Origin: an uncultured Lachnospiraceae bacterium
GTDB lineage: Bacteria > Bacillota > Clostridia > Lachnospirales > Lachnospiraceae
Length of the DNA: 46,880 nucleotides
Assembly: GCA_947366105.1 (NCBI GenBank)
Contig: CANAZK010000006.1
Coordinates: 1 to 46,880, forward strand
Direction of reading: 5' to 3'
Shown here: in pieces, positions 7,936 to 15,954 of the stretch
How positions within the stretch are numbered: the first letter of the stretch is position 1
How the letters are laid out: each line of letters opens with the position of its first letter
Made by a program: the position numbers and the translations under genes
The notes under the pieces: model-generated
Databases searched by the model: none
Told to the model about the DNA's origin: nothing
The model's input: only the letters and a program-made list of their open reading frames with translations

Positions 7936-8301
7936 GTGAAGTTACTGGGACAGTTTGGAATTATACTTGGAATTACATTTATGGGAGAGGCGCTGCATAC
8001 ATTAATTCCGCTCCCGATACCGGCAAGCATATACGGGCTTTTGATTATGCTGCTATGCTTATGTACAAGAGCCGTTAAGCTTGAACAGGTACAGTCGGCA
8101 GCCAATTTCTTAGTGGAAATTATGCCGCCCATGTTTATCCCGGCATCTGTAGGCATTCTTGCGGTTTGGACAAAGCTGCGGCCGATAGTAACGCCCGCAG
8201 CGGTTATTATGGTGGTATCTACGGTGATTGTAATGGTATGTACAGGCAGGGTTTCTCAGGCTGTTATCCGGGCGAAGGAAAAGGAGGCGGCAAAATCATG
8301 A
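7936..8301 (+). CDS. CidA/LrgA family holin-like membrane protein
   Basis: A 121-residue, four-helix membrane protein with the family segment PLPIPASIYGLLIMLLCL and a conserved MPPMFIPASVGIL stretch. CidA/LrgA proteins pair with LrgB-type partners and have been linked to murein hydrolase export, programmed lysis and, in some bacteria, organic-acid export. The start is a GTG at 7936, with GAGGG 8-9 bases upstream. The stop overlaps the lrgB-type start by 4 bases (ATGA), so the two proteins are made together. Confidence 0.9.
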   Translation: MKLLGQFGIILGITFMGEALHTLIPLPIPASIYGLLIMLLCLCTRAVKLEQVQSAANFLVEIMPPMFIPASVGILAVWTKLRPIVTPAAVIMVVSTVIVMVCTGRVSQAVIRAKEKEAAKS

Positions 8302-8990
8302 GGGAAGTGATAGCACAGTCTGCCTATTTCGGAGTGGTAATAAGTCTTGCGGCATATGGCGTTGGGGTTGTATTGCAGAGGAAGTTTAAGTTGGCGGTCT
8401 TCAATCCGCTGCTTGTAGGAATTATTCTTACGACAGGAGCAGTGCTTCTGCTGAATGTCAGTTATGAGGAGTATAATGAGACGGCGAAATACCTGAGCTA
8501 TCTTCTTACGCCGGCAACAGTGGCGCTTGCAGTTCCGCTTTATCAGAAGCTGGCGCTTCTTAAGAAACATGTGCTTGCAGTTATCGTGGGAATTTTATCA
8601 GGTGTGCTTGCGAGTCTTGGAAGCATTCTTGCGATGGCGGTTCTCTTTGGGTTGTCACATGAAGAATATGTGACTTTGCTTCCTAAGTCCGTCACAACTG
8701 CTATCGGTATGGGGATATCGGAAGAGCTTGGGGGCATTTCCACCATTACCGTTATCGTCATTGCGTTTACCGGAGTACTTGGAAATGTAATTGCGGAGAC
8801 AGTATGCAGAGTTTTTCGTATTACAGAGCCGATAGCAAAGGGGCTTGCCATTGGGACGGCGTCCCATGCGGGAGGTACTGCGAAAGCGATTGAACTTGGC
8901 GAAACGGAAGGCGCCATGAGCAGTCTCGCCATTGTGGTGGCAGGACTGATTACGGTTGTGGGAGCATCGGTATTTGCAATGTTTTTGTAA
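8298..8990 (+). CDS. LrgB family membrane protein
   Basis: About 230 residues with seven or more hydrophobic helices. It carries LrgB hallmarks: FNPLLVGIILT, PATVALAVPLYQ, LLPKSVTTAIGM and IGTASHAGGTAKAIELG. It is the partner of the preceding CidA/LrgA protein. The ATG at 8298 makes an ATGA overlap with that gene; the longer open frame back to 8166 is a reading of the previous gene in another frame. No LytR/LytS-type regulator is visible nearby. Confidence 0.93.
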   Translation: MREVIAQSAYFGVVISLAAYGVGVVLQRKFKLAVFNPLLVGIILTTGAVLLLNVSYEEYNETAKYLSYLLTPATVALAVPLYQKLALLKKHVLAVIVGILSGVLASLGSILAMAVLFGLSHEEYVTLLPKSVTTAIGMGISEELGGISTITVIVIAFTGVLGNVIAETVCRVFRITEPIAKGLAIGTASHAGGTAKAIELGETEGAMSSLAIVVAGLITVVGASVFAMFL

Positions 8991-9020
8991 TGATGATATC
9001 TGTACCGAGGTTTCGGCGAA

Positions 9021-9049
9021 TTGACAGTGGAAAGTATAAGTTCTATAAT
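9021..9049 (+). promoter_or_regulatory. Consensus promoter of the zinc-ribbon/YARHG cassette
   Basis: TTGACA at 9021-9026, exactly 17 bases, then TATAAT at 9044-9049. It is a perfect housekeeping-sigma match with a predicted start near 9056 and a short leader before the ATG at 9083, so the cassette is likely strongly or constitutively transcribed. Confidence 0.85.
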
Positions 9050-9082
9050 GGAGAGAAGGAATACGAATGAGGAGGAAATATT

Positions 9083-10048
9083 ATGGCAAAATTTTGTACA
9101 AAATGTGGTAAAAGGTTAGAAGAAGGGGAAGTTTGCAGTTGTGTTCGACAGGCGGCACCGCCGCAGCCGGAGGCAGTACAGTCCAATGCACCTGTTTCAG
9201 CGGAAGGCGCGGCAGCGCCACAGCAGGGGGCAGTAGCCGGAGATCAGGTGTCGCCGCAGCAGACAAATGCATATCAGGCGCCGCCGCAGCAGGCAAATAC
9301 ATACCAAGCGCCGCCGCAGCAGCAGGCGCCAAATGGTCAGTATGCGCAAGGGAATGCTAGGACAAAAGAAGCAGAATGGGTAAGTCAGAAAGGCAGTCAG
9401 GTGCTTTCAGAGACTAAAAATGTTTTTGCCGAGATTTTACCGCTTCTTAAAAGACCGGTTACACATACGTCAAAGATTGCATTAAAGAATTCAAAGGCAG
9501 TCGGAGCAGAGTTCATAGGGGCAAAAGCAGTTATTGTTCTTCTTATCATGTTGTTTATAATAAGTAAAATTAAAGAGGCTATGGGGCTGTTCGGAGGGAT
9601 TGTTGAAATACCGTATGTGAATTTGATCCTTGCGGCTTTACTATTGACAGCAGGACTTGATTGCTTAGAGGCGTTACTGTTAAAAGTATTCAGTGGAGTT
9701 TTAAATATACTTACGAATACGAATGCTATGTTTACGGTAGTAGGAACACGTGCACTGTATGACGCCCTGATTATGGTCGTAACAAGTATTTTTGCTTTAG
9801 TATCAGCACAGCTTGCGTTTATGTTTTATGGAATTACCAGTTTAATTCTTCCTTATGTGCAGTTCGGTGGTTACCGGGAAGTGGTTCAGGGAGATGAAGA
9901 TAAAAAGGTATATGCATTTTTTATTGCAAAGGCATGTATGCTCATTATAATTTATTTTGTATTCTATTTATTTACAAAAGATTTGTTTATGGGAATACTG
10001 AAAGGTGCAATCAGTAATGGATTAGGAAACATGGGTTCATTTTTCTAG
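9083..10048 (+). CDS. Zinc-ribbon membrane protein with Pro/Gln-rich linker
   Basis: A 321-residue protein. Residues 1-25 hold a small zinc ribbon (FCTKCGKRLEEGEVCSC, four cysteines). Residues 26-95 are a low-complexity Ala/Pro/Gln linker with a 10-residue repeat. After a short charged region, about residues 145-310 contain four or five hydrophobic helices. No enzyme motif is seen. The ribbon probably faces the cytoplasm. It starts the cassette (AGGAGG before the ATG at 9083), followed 15 bases later by a YARHG-domain protein and then a TcaA-like protein that also begins with a zinc ribbon. I do not recognise a function; an envelope-sensing role is only a guess from neighbours. Confidence 0.8.
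   Translation: MAKFCTKCGKRLEEGEVCSCVRQAAPPQPEAVQSNAPVSAEGAAAPQQGAVAGDQVSPQQTNAYQAPPQQANTYQAPPQQQAPNGQYAQGNARTKEAEWVSQKGSQVLSETKNVFAEILPLLKRPVTHTSKIALKNSKAVGAEFIGAKAVIVLLIMLFIISKIKEAMGLFGGIVEIPYVNLILAALLLTAGLDCLEALLLKVFSGVLNILTNTNAMFTVVGTRALYDALIMVVTSIFALVSAQLAFMFYGITSLILPYVQFGGYREVVQGDEDKKVYAFFIAKACMLIIIYFVFYLFTKDLFMGILKGAISNGLGNMGSFF
9254..9322 (+). repeat. 30-bp tandem coding repeat in the Pro/Gln linker
   Basis: Two full 30-base units (9254-9283 and 9284-9313) and the start of a third encode PQQTNAYQAP, PQQANTYQAP and PQQ. The units differ at a few bases. Length variation between strains is likely. Confidence 0.8.
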
Positions 10049-10063
10049 AGAGGAGATTGAAGC

Positions 10064-10645
10064 ATGAATGAAGAAATTCAGAAAAAGCCAACAAATAAGA
10101 CGCTTGTAGTCCTATTTGGAATTTTAGATGTTCTGCTTATTATAGCGCTGGCATTGACATTTTTTTTAAAAGAAGGAGCCGCTTCGGATATAAAGCCTGA
10201 TATTTCAAAAGATTTTAAGATAAATGCGGAAAACTATGGTAAATCAGACAGTAAAGAAGAATATGCTTCCAATGTAACTATTGTATATAATGGCAGCGGC
10301 ATTGTGGGAGAAGAGTCGGCAAAAAAGTCTGAGAGTGAGAAGGGGCAGAAAGAGTCATCGGAATTTGTATTTCCAAATAGTGATAAAGAACTGCTGACAG
10401 ACGCGCAGATTGCAGAGAAAGTAAAAGATAAATCAACATTAAGATATGCAATTAACGAAATCTATGCGCGGCATGGATATCAGTTTTCGACAGAGGAATA
10501 CAGCAATTATTTTGGTCAGTTTGACTGGTACAAAAATCTGCCGAAAGAAGCGGATATGAATGTGATAAGTGCAGGATTTTCCGCGACGGAGAAAACGAAT
10601 GTAGAGAAGCTTCAGGCGTATTCAAGCGCGAATGGCTGGTCATAG
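10064..10645 (+). CDS. Membrane-anchored YARHG-domain protein
   Basis: 193 residues. A single hydrophobic helix (about residues 16-36, VVLFGILDVLLIIALALTFF) follows a short Lys-rich cytoplasmic tail, so the rest is probably outside the membrane. A Ser/Lys/Glu-rich linker leads to a C-terminal YARHG domain: LRYAINEIYARHGYQF, then YFGQFDWYKN. This small domain is known from extracellular and membrane proteins of Firmicutes, with no settled function. It lies between two zinc-ribbon membrane proteins in a tight operon (15- and 11-base gaps). Confidence 0.85.
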   Translation: MNEEIQKKPTNKTLVVLFGILDVLLIIALALTFFLKEGAASDIKPDISKDFKINAENYGKSDSKEEYASNVTIVYNGSGIVGEESAKKSESEKGQKESSEFVFPNSDKELLTDAQIAEKVKDKSTLRYAINEIYARHGYQFSTEEYSNYFGQFDWYKNLPKEADMNVISAGFSATEKTNVEKLQAYSSANGWS

Positions 10646-10656
10646 GAGGTGGGGAA

Positions 10657-11889
10657 ATGTATTGTCCAAATTGTGGAACACAATGTAATGACAGAGACCT
10701 TTTTTGTGGAGAGTGCGGAACTTCTCTAAAAGAATACTGGGAAGAAGAGACGGTCCAGGAGATACAGGTACAGGAGGAGCTGCAGCCGGAAGTACAAGGC
10801 GTTATGCCTGAGAAGAAGCCTGTTTCAAAATCCAAAATGATTTTGATAGCGGAAATAATTTTAATGGCAGTACTTATCGGAGGAATCTACTCTTCTTTAA
10901 ATAAACGGTTTTCACCAGAGAATGTGGTTGAAAATTATTGGAAAGCGGCAAGGGAAGGCCGGTGGGGAACGGCCTATGAGTACTGCTCATTTCCAAAAGA
11001 CGATATGCTTACAAAACAGATGTATGTAAACGCACACGCAAATTCTGAGAAAAAACAAGCATATAAGGCGATGAAAGTGGTAAAAGAAAATCCGACTTCC
11101 CAAAAGTCGGACATTCAATCCTATTTTGTCGAATATATTGTAGAGGGCAGTTCAGAAAAATCTCATGATTATGTGACTGTAACCAAAGGTAAGAAGAAAT
11201 TTCTGTTTTGGAATGACTGGGAGATTGCGCCTGAGGGCGCGGTAGCGGCGGATACGGAGATTACTGTTCCGGAAAATGCACAGTTAAAACTGAACGGCAA
11301 AGAAATGGATATGGAAAAAGGTAAGAAAGAAGATGGAGTAAATCATGTGAGCATACCATATTTGTTTGCCGGAGAGTATCAGATGGAAGTGGAAGCGGAA
11401 GGCATGGAACCATACAAAACCTATGTTTATGTAGACATGACAGGCGTCAGTCCCAATTATATCTCGTTGATTCCGTCTGCAGAAACAAAGCAGGAGATTG
11501 CCCAACAGTTTGGGGAAGATTTGAAAGCGGTTTTGGAAGGTGCGGCAGCAGGAAAAGGTTTTGCTGAAATGAAAGAATATTTTGCATCTGCTGAAGTCAA
11601 AAAAGGGTATTTGGAGTCGGAATATGAAGAGTTATTGCGTCTGAATGAAAAGGACAGCAGAATTATTTCTTTTGATATTTCTGATATTGAGGTAACGGTT
11701 GAAAGTGGTTATTCTAATGTAAATGTAGTGAGTTTGACCGTGGAATATGTGGTGAATGGGCAGTACCGTTCGTATAGAGATTCTGTAAAATCTAACGAAT
11801 TTGATGTTGAAAAATACATAACCTATCGTTTAGAAGATGGTAATTGGAAGCTTACAGATATGCCGATTTCTTACTACAATCTTTGGTAA
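10657..11889 (+). CDS. TcaA-like zinc-ribbon membrane protein
   Basis: 410 residues. It begins with a zinc ribbon of two CxxC pairs (YCPNCGTQCNDRDLFCGECG). An acidic linker, one membrane helix (about residues 55-75) and a large extracellular part follow. That part starts with an NTF2-like segment (ENVVENYWKAAREGRWGTAYEYC), then a beta-rich middle (VPENAQLKLNGKEM) and a second NTF2-like C terminus. This ribbon-helix-ectodomain plan is that of TcaA, linked in staphylococci to glycopeptide response and cell-wall stress. The similarity is in architecture; I cannot claim the same role. The start at 10657 has GGAGGTGGGG upstream. It ends the cassette before a hairpin terminator. Confidence 0.78.
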   Translation: MYCPNCGTQCNDRDLFCGECGTSLKEYWEEETVQEIQVQEELQPEVQGVMPEKKPVSKSKMILIAEIILMAVLIGGIYSSLNKRFSPENVVENYWKAAREGRWGTAYEYCSFPKDDMLTKQMYVNAHANSEKKQAYKAMKVVKENPTSQKSDIQSYFVEYIVEGSSEKSHDYVTVTKGKKKFLFWNDWEIAPEGAVAADTEITVPENAQLKLNGKEMDMEKGKKEDGVNHVSIPYLFAGEYQMEVEAEGMEPYKTYVYVDMTGVSPNYISLIPSAETKQEIAQQFGEDLKAVLEGAAAGKGFAEMKEYFASAEVKKGYLESEYEELLRLNEKDSRIISFDISDIEVTVESGYSNVNVVSLTVEYVVNGQYRSYRDSVKSNEFDVEKYITYRLEDGNWKLTDMPISYYNLW

Positions 11890-11903
11890 GGGATTAATAA
11901 AAT

Positions 11904-11956
11904 AGAGCGATTCAGTGAAATAGGGTATTTCCTAATGAAACTGAGCCGCTCTTTTT
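11904..11956. terminator. Terminator between convergent genes
   Basis: AGAGCG at 11904-11909 pairs with CGCTCT at 11947-11952, supported by an inner CAGT/ACTG pairing, and is followed by TTTTTCTT. The left flank is A/T-rich (T-rich on the minus strand), so it may also serve the minus-strand amidase gene ending at 11976. Confidence 0.75.
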
Positions 11957-11975
11957 CTTGTTTTCGGATAAATGG

Positions 11976-12806
11976 CTATTCGTCCATACCAAAATAAGAG
12001 TCGATGCCGTTGGCAATGCCTGTGACCATAGCCATCTGTGTGTCAGGATTCTGCATTGCAATATCCTCTTCCGGGTTTGTCATGAATCCCATTTCCAAAA
12101 TGGTTACAGGAATTGTGCACCAGTTGATTCCGCTCATCGTGTCGCTTGTAATAATTCCCCGGTTTTTAAATCCGGATGCCGAGCAGTAAGCATTTATAAC
12201 ACATTCCGCAAGTCTTTGGCACTCAGAGGATATTTGGGAGGTATACTGATTTCTGGCGGAAGGAGACATCGTTAAAGCACCTGCTGTACTTGGGTTATTA
12301 TCTCCATTTGCATGAATGCGGATAAAAATTTCTGCACCGGATTCATTGGCAATGACAGCACGTTCGGCATTGCTTATATTCACTTCGTTGGAATTACGAA
12401 TCATGATAACCGTATATCCACGATTCTTAAGTTCTTGTTCTAGCTGTAAAGATATATCCAAGGTGAGTTGGTACTCCGGGATACCGGTGCTGGTACCGGA
12501 GGTTCCGCCGGCTACTTTGGGTTTCGTTTCATAAGCGCCCGGACCGATTGGCTCATGTTCAGAATTTCCCTGAGCCTGATGTCCTGCGTCTATTGCAACA
12601 ATATGGGTGTTAAGATTAAGGTCTGTGTCCGGCTCAGGTGCCGCAGGAAGTTCAAAGTCCGCATATAGAATATGTGACGGCAATGATTCGGCGATAAGCG
12701 GGGCGTTTACCTTCTTGATAATGAACAGTCCGCCGAAGACTAATAGTCCAATGATAAAAATGATGAAAAGGGTGAGTGGAATAATTGATTTTTTCTTATG
12801 TCTCAT
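11976..12806 (-). CDS. N-acetylmuramoyl-L-alanine amidase (Amidase_3), membrane-anchored
   Basis: Cleaves the bond between N-acetylmuramic acid and L-alanine in peptidoglycan. 276 residues from the ATG at 12806, which has GAGGAG upstream; the ATG 30 bases further out is less likely. A Lys-rich N terminus and one membrane helix (about residues 7-32) anchor or export the enzyme. The catalytic domain (about 70-276) has the zinc ligands expected of Amidase_3: His in AIDAGHQ, His in FIRIHANGD and Glu in TILEMGFMTN. The VAGGTSGTSTGIPEYQ insert after the first His is common in clostridial members. It could act in cell separation or in spore cortex or germination; the sequence does not decide. Confidence 0.92.
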   Translation of the reverse strand: MRHKKKSIIPLTLFIIFIIGLLVFGGLFIIKKVNAPLIAESLPSHILYADFELPAAPEPDTDLNLNTHIVAIDAGHQAQGNSEHEPIGPGAYETKPKVAGGTSGTSTGIPEYQLTLDISLQLEQELKNRGYTVIMIRNSNEVNISNAERAVIANESGAEIFIRIHANGDNNPSTAGALTMSPSARNQYTSQISSECQRLAECVINAYCSASGFKNRGIITSDTMSGINWCTIPVTILEMGFMTNPEEDIAMQNPDTQMAMVTGIANGIDSYFGMDE

Positions 12807-12838
12807 AATTTTTCTCCTCTGTGTTTCTGTCTGCAATT

Positions 12839-12867
12839 ACTATACCACTTGGGGGAGGAAATGTATA
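12839..12867 (-). promoter_or_regulatory. Probable amidase promoter
   Basis: On the minus strand, TATACA (12862-12867), 17 bases, then an extended -10 TGG-TATAGT (hexamer 12839-12844). It lies about 33 bases upstream of the amidase ATG. The -35 is a poor match. Confidence 0.4.
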
Positions 12868-12913
12868 GTATGTCAAGAGTCTCTTAAGAATTAGTGAAGA
12901 ATTTATGAACTCC

Positions 12914-12942
12914 TTGACAAAAGAGCGTACAGGCGATAATAT
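12914..12942 (+). promoter_or_regulatory. valS promoter
   Basis: TTGACA at 12914-12919, a 17-base spacer and TAATAT at 12937-12942. It sits immediately upstream of the T-box leader and is oriented toward valS. Confidence 0.75.
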
Positions 12943-12959
12943 AAACATCAGTATATGTT

Positions 12960-13257
12960 AAATAACTTAAAGGCGATGAGAAAGAAGAGTATATATTGTT
13001 CCTTGAAAGAGAGAACCGCCCATGGGCTGAAAGACGGTTTCAAGAAGAAGATATAGAAGGTAGCTTTGGAGCCGGGTGTCTGAACAGGGCGGGATATTAT
13101 TTATAAAGCCAGTAGGATATCACGAGTCGTTCCCGTTAATGAACGAAGAGATGTATATGCACATATTATAAGGATGCTGTCAGGCAGAGACTGCATATAT
13201 AACAAAGGTGGTACCGCGGTAATTCGCCCTTTACATTTTGAATGTAAGGGGTTTTTT
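12960..13257 (+). ncRNA. T-box riboswitch leader of valS with antiterminator/terminator
   Basis: A tRNA-sensing leader that lets transcription continue when tRNA-Val is uncharged. The AG-box-type segment GATGAGAAAGAAGAGTAT lies near 12975-12992. The conserved T-box AGGTGGTACCGCG is at 13206-13218. An intrinsic terminator follows: an 11-bp stem of 13227-13237 with 13241-13251, then TTTTTTA. The likely specifier codon is GUA (13060-13062) in the segment GAAGGTAGC; it is followed by a purine as is usual, and matches the downstream valyl-tRNA synthetase. The codon position is my reading of the leader, not a folded model. The region 12807-13276 holds only this leader and the two promoters. Confidence 0.95.
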
Positions 13258-13276
13258 ATTTATGAGGAGGAAGGAC

Positions 13277-15925
13277 ATGAGCAGACATTTAGAGAAAACT
13301 TATAATCCAAGAGAGATTGAGCCGAAACTTTATGAAAAATGGTGTGAAAACAGATATTTTCATGCTGAAGTAGATAGGAGCAGAAAACCATTTACAACGG
13401 TGATGCCTCCGCCGAATATTACGGGAAAGCTTCATATGGGTCATGCATTTGACGACACATTGCAGGACATTTTAATCCGTTATAAGAGAATGCAGGGATA
13501 TAATGCGCTTTGGATTCCGGGAACGGATCATGCGGCGATTGCAACAGAGGTTAAAGTGACGGAGAAGCTGAAGGCAGAAGGAATTGATAAAAAGGAACTT
13601 GGAAGAGAGGGATTTCTTGCCCGTACATGGCAGTGGAAAGAAGAGTATGCGGGGGCAATCCAAAGCCAGATTAAGAAGATGGGATTGTCCTGCGACTGGG
13701 ACAGAGAGCGTTTCACAATGGATGAAGGCTGTTCTAAAGCAGTTGAAGAAGTATTCATCAAATTGTATGAAGAGGGGCATATATACAAAGGTTCCCGTAT
13801 CGTAAACTGGTGTCCGGTATGTAAGACAGCGATTTCCGATGCAGAGGTAGACCACGAGGAGCAGGCAGGACATTTTTGGCACATTAAATATCCAATCGCA
13901 GGAACAGACCGATTCCTTGAGATTGCTACCACACGTCCTGAGACAATGCTTGGAGATACGGCCATCGCGGTTCACCCGGATGATGAAAGATATGTGGATA
14001 TCGTTGGCAAGACGGCAATTCTTCCGCTTGTTAACAGAGAGATTCCTATTGTGGCAGACTACTATGTAGACAAGGAATTTGGAACGGGGGCCGTTAAAAT
14101 TACACCGGCACATGACCCAAATGACTTTGAGGTAGGGAAGCGCCATAATTTGCCGGAAATCAATATTATGAATGATGATGCCACAATTAACGAGCTTGGC
14201 GGCAAATATGCCGGTATGGAACGTTATGAGGCTAGAAAGGCAATAGTGGCTGATCTTGAAAAAGAAGGATATTTAGTGAAAATTGTAGAGCATACGCACA
14301 GCGTAGGCGTACATGAGCGTTGTAAGATAACAGTAGAGCCGCTTATTAAGCAACAGTGGTTTGTTAAGATGGAGGAGCTTGCCAAGCCTGCTATCAAGGC
14401 AATTGAAACAGGAGAGCTTAAATTTGTTCCGGAACGTTTTAATAAGATTTATCTGCACTGGTTGGAGAACATTCGTGACTGGTGTATTTCGAGACAGATT
14501 TGGTGGGGACACAGAATACCGGCGTACTATTGTGATGAATGTGGAGAGTTTGTAGTGGCAAGACAAATGCCGGAGGTATGTCCGCACTGCGGATGTACAC
14601 ATTTTACACAGGATGAAGACACCCTTGATACATGGTTCAGCTCTGCGCTGTGGCCGTTTTCAACACTTGGCTGGCCGGATAAGACAGAAGACCTTGACTA
14701 TTTCTATCCGACAGACGTACTTGTAACCGGTTATGATATCATCTTCTTTTGGGTAATCCGCATGGTATTTTCCGGATATGCGCATACGGGAAAATCACCG
14801 TTCCATACGGTATTTATTCATGGACTTATACGTGATTCACAAGGCAGAAAGATGAGCAAATCACTTGGAAACGGCGTTGATCCGCTTGAAGTAATCGAAA
14901 AATATGGTGCAGACGCGCTGCGTCTTACAATCGTAACAGGAAACGCACCGGGAAATGATATGCGTTTTTATGAAGAACGTGTAGAAGCAAACAGAAATTT
15001 TGCCAATAAGGTATGGAATGCTTCACGTTTTATAATGATGAATATGGAAGGAAAGGAAATCACCGTTCCAAATGCAGAGGATTTGGCGGCGGAAGACAAG
15101 TGGATTCTTTCTAAAGCGAATGTGCTTATAAAAGACGTAACTGAGAATATGGATAAGTTCGAGCTTGGTATCGCGGTTCAGAAAGTATACGACTTTATAT
15201 GGGATGAGTTCTGTGACTGGTACATTGAAATGACAAAATACCGGACCTATCATGCAGACGAAAATCCGGTATCTGCAAATGCGGCTCTTTGGACATTAAA
15301 AACCGTACTTGGCGATGCGCTTAAGCTTCTCCATCCATACATGCCGTTTATAACGGAAGAAATTTACGGTGCGTTGGTTCCGGAAGAGGAATCGCTTATG
15401 ATGTCTTCGTGGCCGGTATACAAAGAAGAGAGGAACTTTGCCAAAGAAGAAGCAATTGTAGAGCGCATGAAAGAGGTTGTCCGAGGTGTTCGTAATGTAC
15501 GTGCAGAGATGAATGTAGCGCCGAGCCGCAAAGCTAAAGTATTTGTTGTAAGTAACAACGCAGGGCTTCGGGACGGATTTGAGCAGATCAAGTTGTCTGC
15601 TGCGCCGCTTATGAGTGCAAGCGAGATTGTAATTCAGGATAATAAAGACGGAATCGGTGAGGATGCGGTTTCTGTTGTGGCAACGGATGCAGTCTGCTAT
15701 CTTCCGCTTGAGGATTTGGTAGATTTTGCACAGGAAATTCAACGTTTGGAGAAAGAGGAGGCTCGTCTTGAAAAAGAGCTTGCCCGGGTAAACGGAATGC
15801 TCGGCAATGAGAAATTCATCAGTAAGGCGCCGGAAGCAAAGATTAATGAAGAAAAAGCAAAGCTTGAGAAATATACACAAATGATGGAGCGTGTAAGGGA
15901 AAGACTTGCAGGTTTAAGAAAATAA
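13277..15925 (+). CDS. valS: Valyl-tRNA synthetase
   Basis: Class Ia aminoacyl-tRNA synthetase that charges tRNA-Val and edits misactivated threonine. 882 residues. PPPNITGKLHMGHAF (HIGH-type motif) is near residue 45 and GRKMSKSLGN (KMSKS) near residue 525. The editing domain contains the TTRPETMLGDTAIAVHP segment, and CPHCG/CPVC pairs suggest bound zinc. The C-terminal coiled coil (LEKEEARLEKELARVNGML) is the usual ValS arm. The start at 13277 has AGGAGGAAGG upstream; the frame is open back into the terminator but that stretch is leader. Regulated by the T-box upstream. Confidence 0.98.
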   Translation: MSRHLEKTYNPREIEPKLYEKWCENRYFHAEVDRSRKPFTTVMPPPNITGKLHMGHAFDDTLQDILIRYKRMQGYNALWIPGTDHAAIATEVKVTEKLKAEGIDKKELGREGFLARTWQWKEEYAGAIQSQIKKMGLSCDWDRERFTMDEGCSKAVEEVFIKLYEEGHIYKGSRIVNWCPVCKTAISDAEVDHEEQAGHFWHIKYPIAGTDRFLEIATTRPETMLGDTAIAVHPDDERYVDIVGKTAILPLVNREIPIVADYYVDKEFGTGAVKITPAHDPNDFEVGKRHNLPEINIMNDDATINELGGKYAGMERYEARKAIVADLEKEGYLVKIVEHTHSVGVHERCKITVEPLIKQQWFVKMEELAKPAIKAIETGELKFVPERFNKIYLHWLENIRDWCISRQIWWGHRIPAYYCDECGEFVVARQMPEVCPHCGCTHFTQDEDTLDTWFSSALWPFSTLGWPDKTEDLDYFYPTDVLVTGYDIIFFWVIRMVFSGYAHTGKSPFHTVFIHGLIRDSQGRKMSKSLGNGVDPLEVIEKYGADALRLTIVTGNAPGNDMRFYEERVEANRNFANKVWNASRFIMMNMEGKEITVPNAEDLAAEDKWILSKANVLIKDVTENMDKFELGIAVQKVYDFIWDEFCDWYIEMTKYRTYHADENPVSANAALWTLKTVLGDALKLLHPYMPFITEEIYGALVPEEESLMMSSWPVYKEERNFAKEEAIVERMKEVVRGVRNVRAEMNVAPSRKAKVFVVSNNAGLRDGFEQIKLSAAPLMSASEIVIQDNKDGIGEDAVSVVATDAVCYLPLEDLVDFAQEIQRLEKEEARLEKELARVNGMLGNEKFISKAPEAKINEEKAKLEKYTQMMERVRERLAGLRK

Positions 15926-15954
15926 TTCGTGTGATTTTGAAAAGAGGTTTATTC

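Noticed and set aside
9254-9322. Possible CRISPR-like or intergenic repeat
   Set aside because: The units are contiguous, in frame and code for a Pro/Gln linker; there are no spacers. No CRISPR array is seen in the window.
9081-9360. Ala/Pro-rich frames on both strands (minus 9081-9332, plus 9133-9360)
   Set aside because: They arise from the GCCGCAGCAG-rich linker repeat of the zinc-ribbon gene read in other frames.
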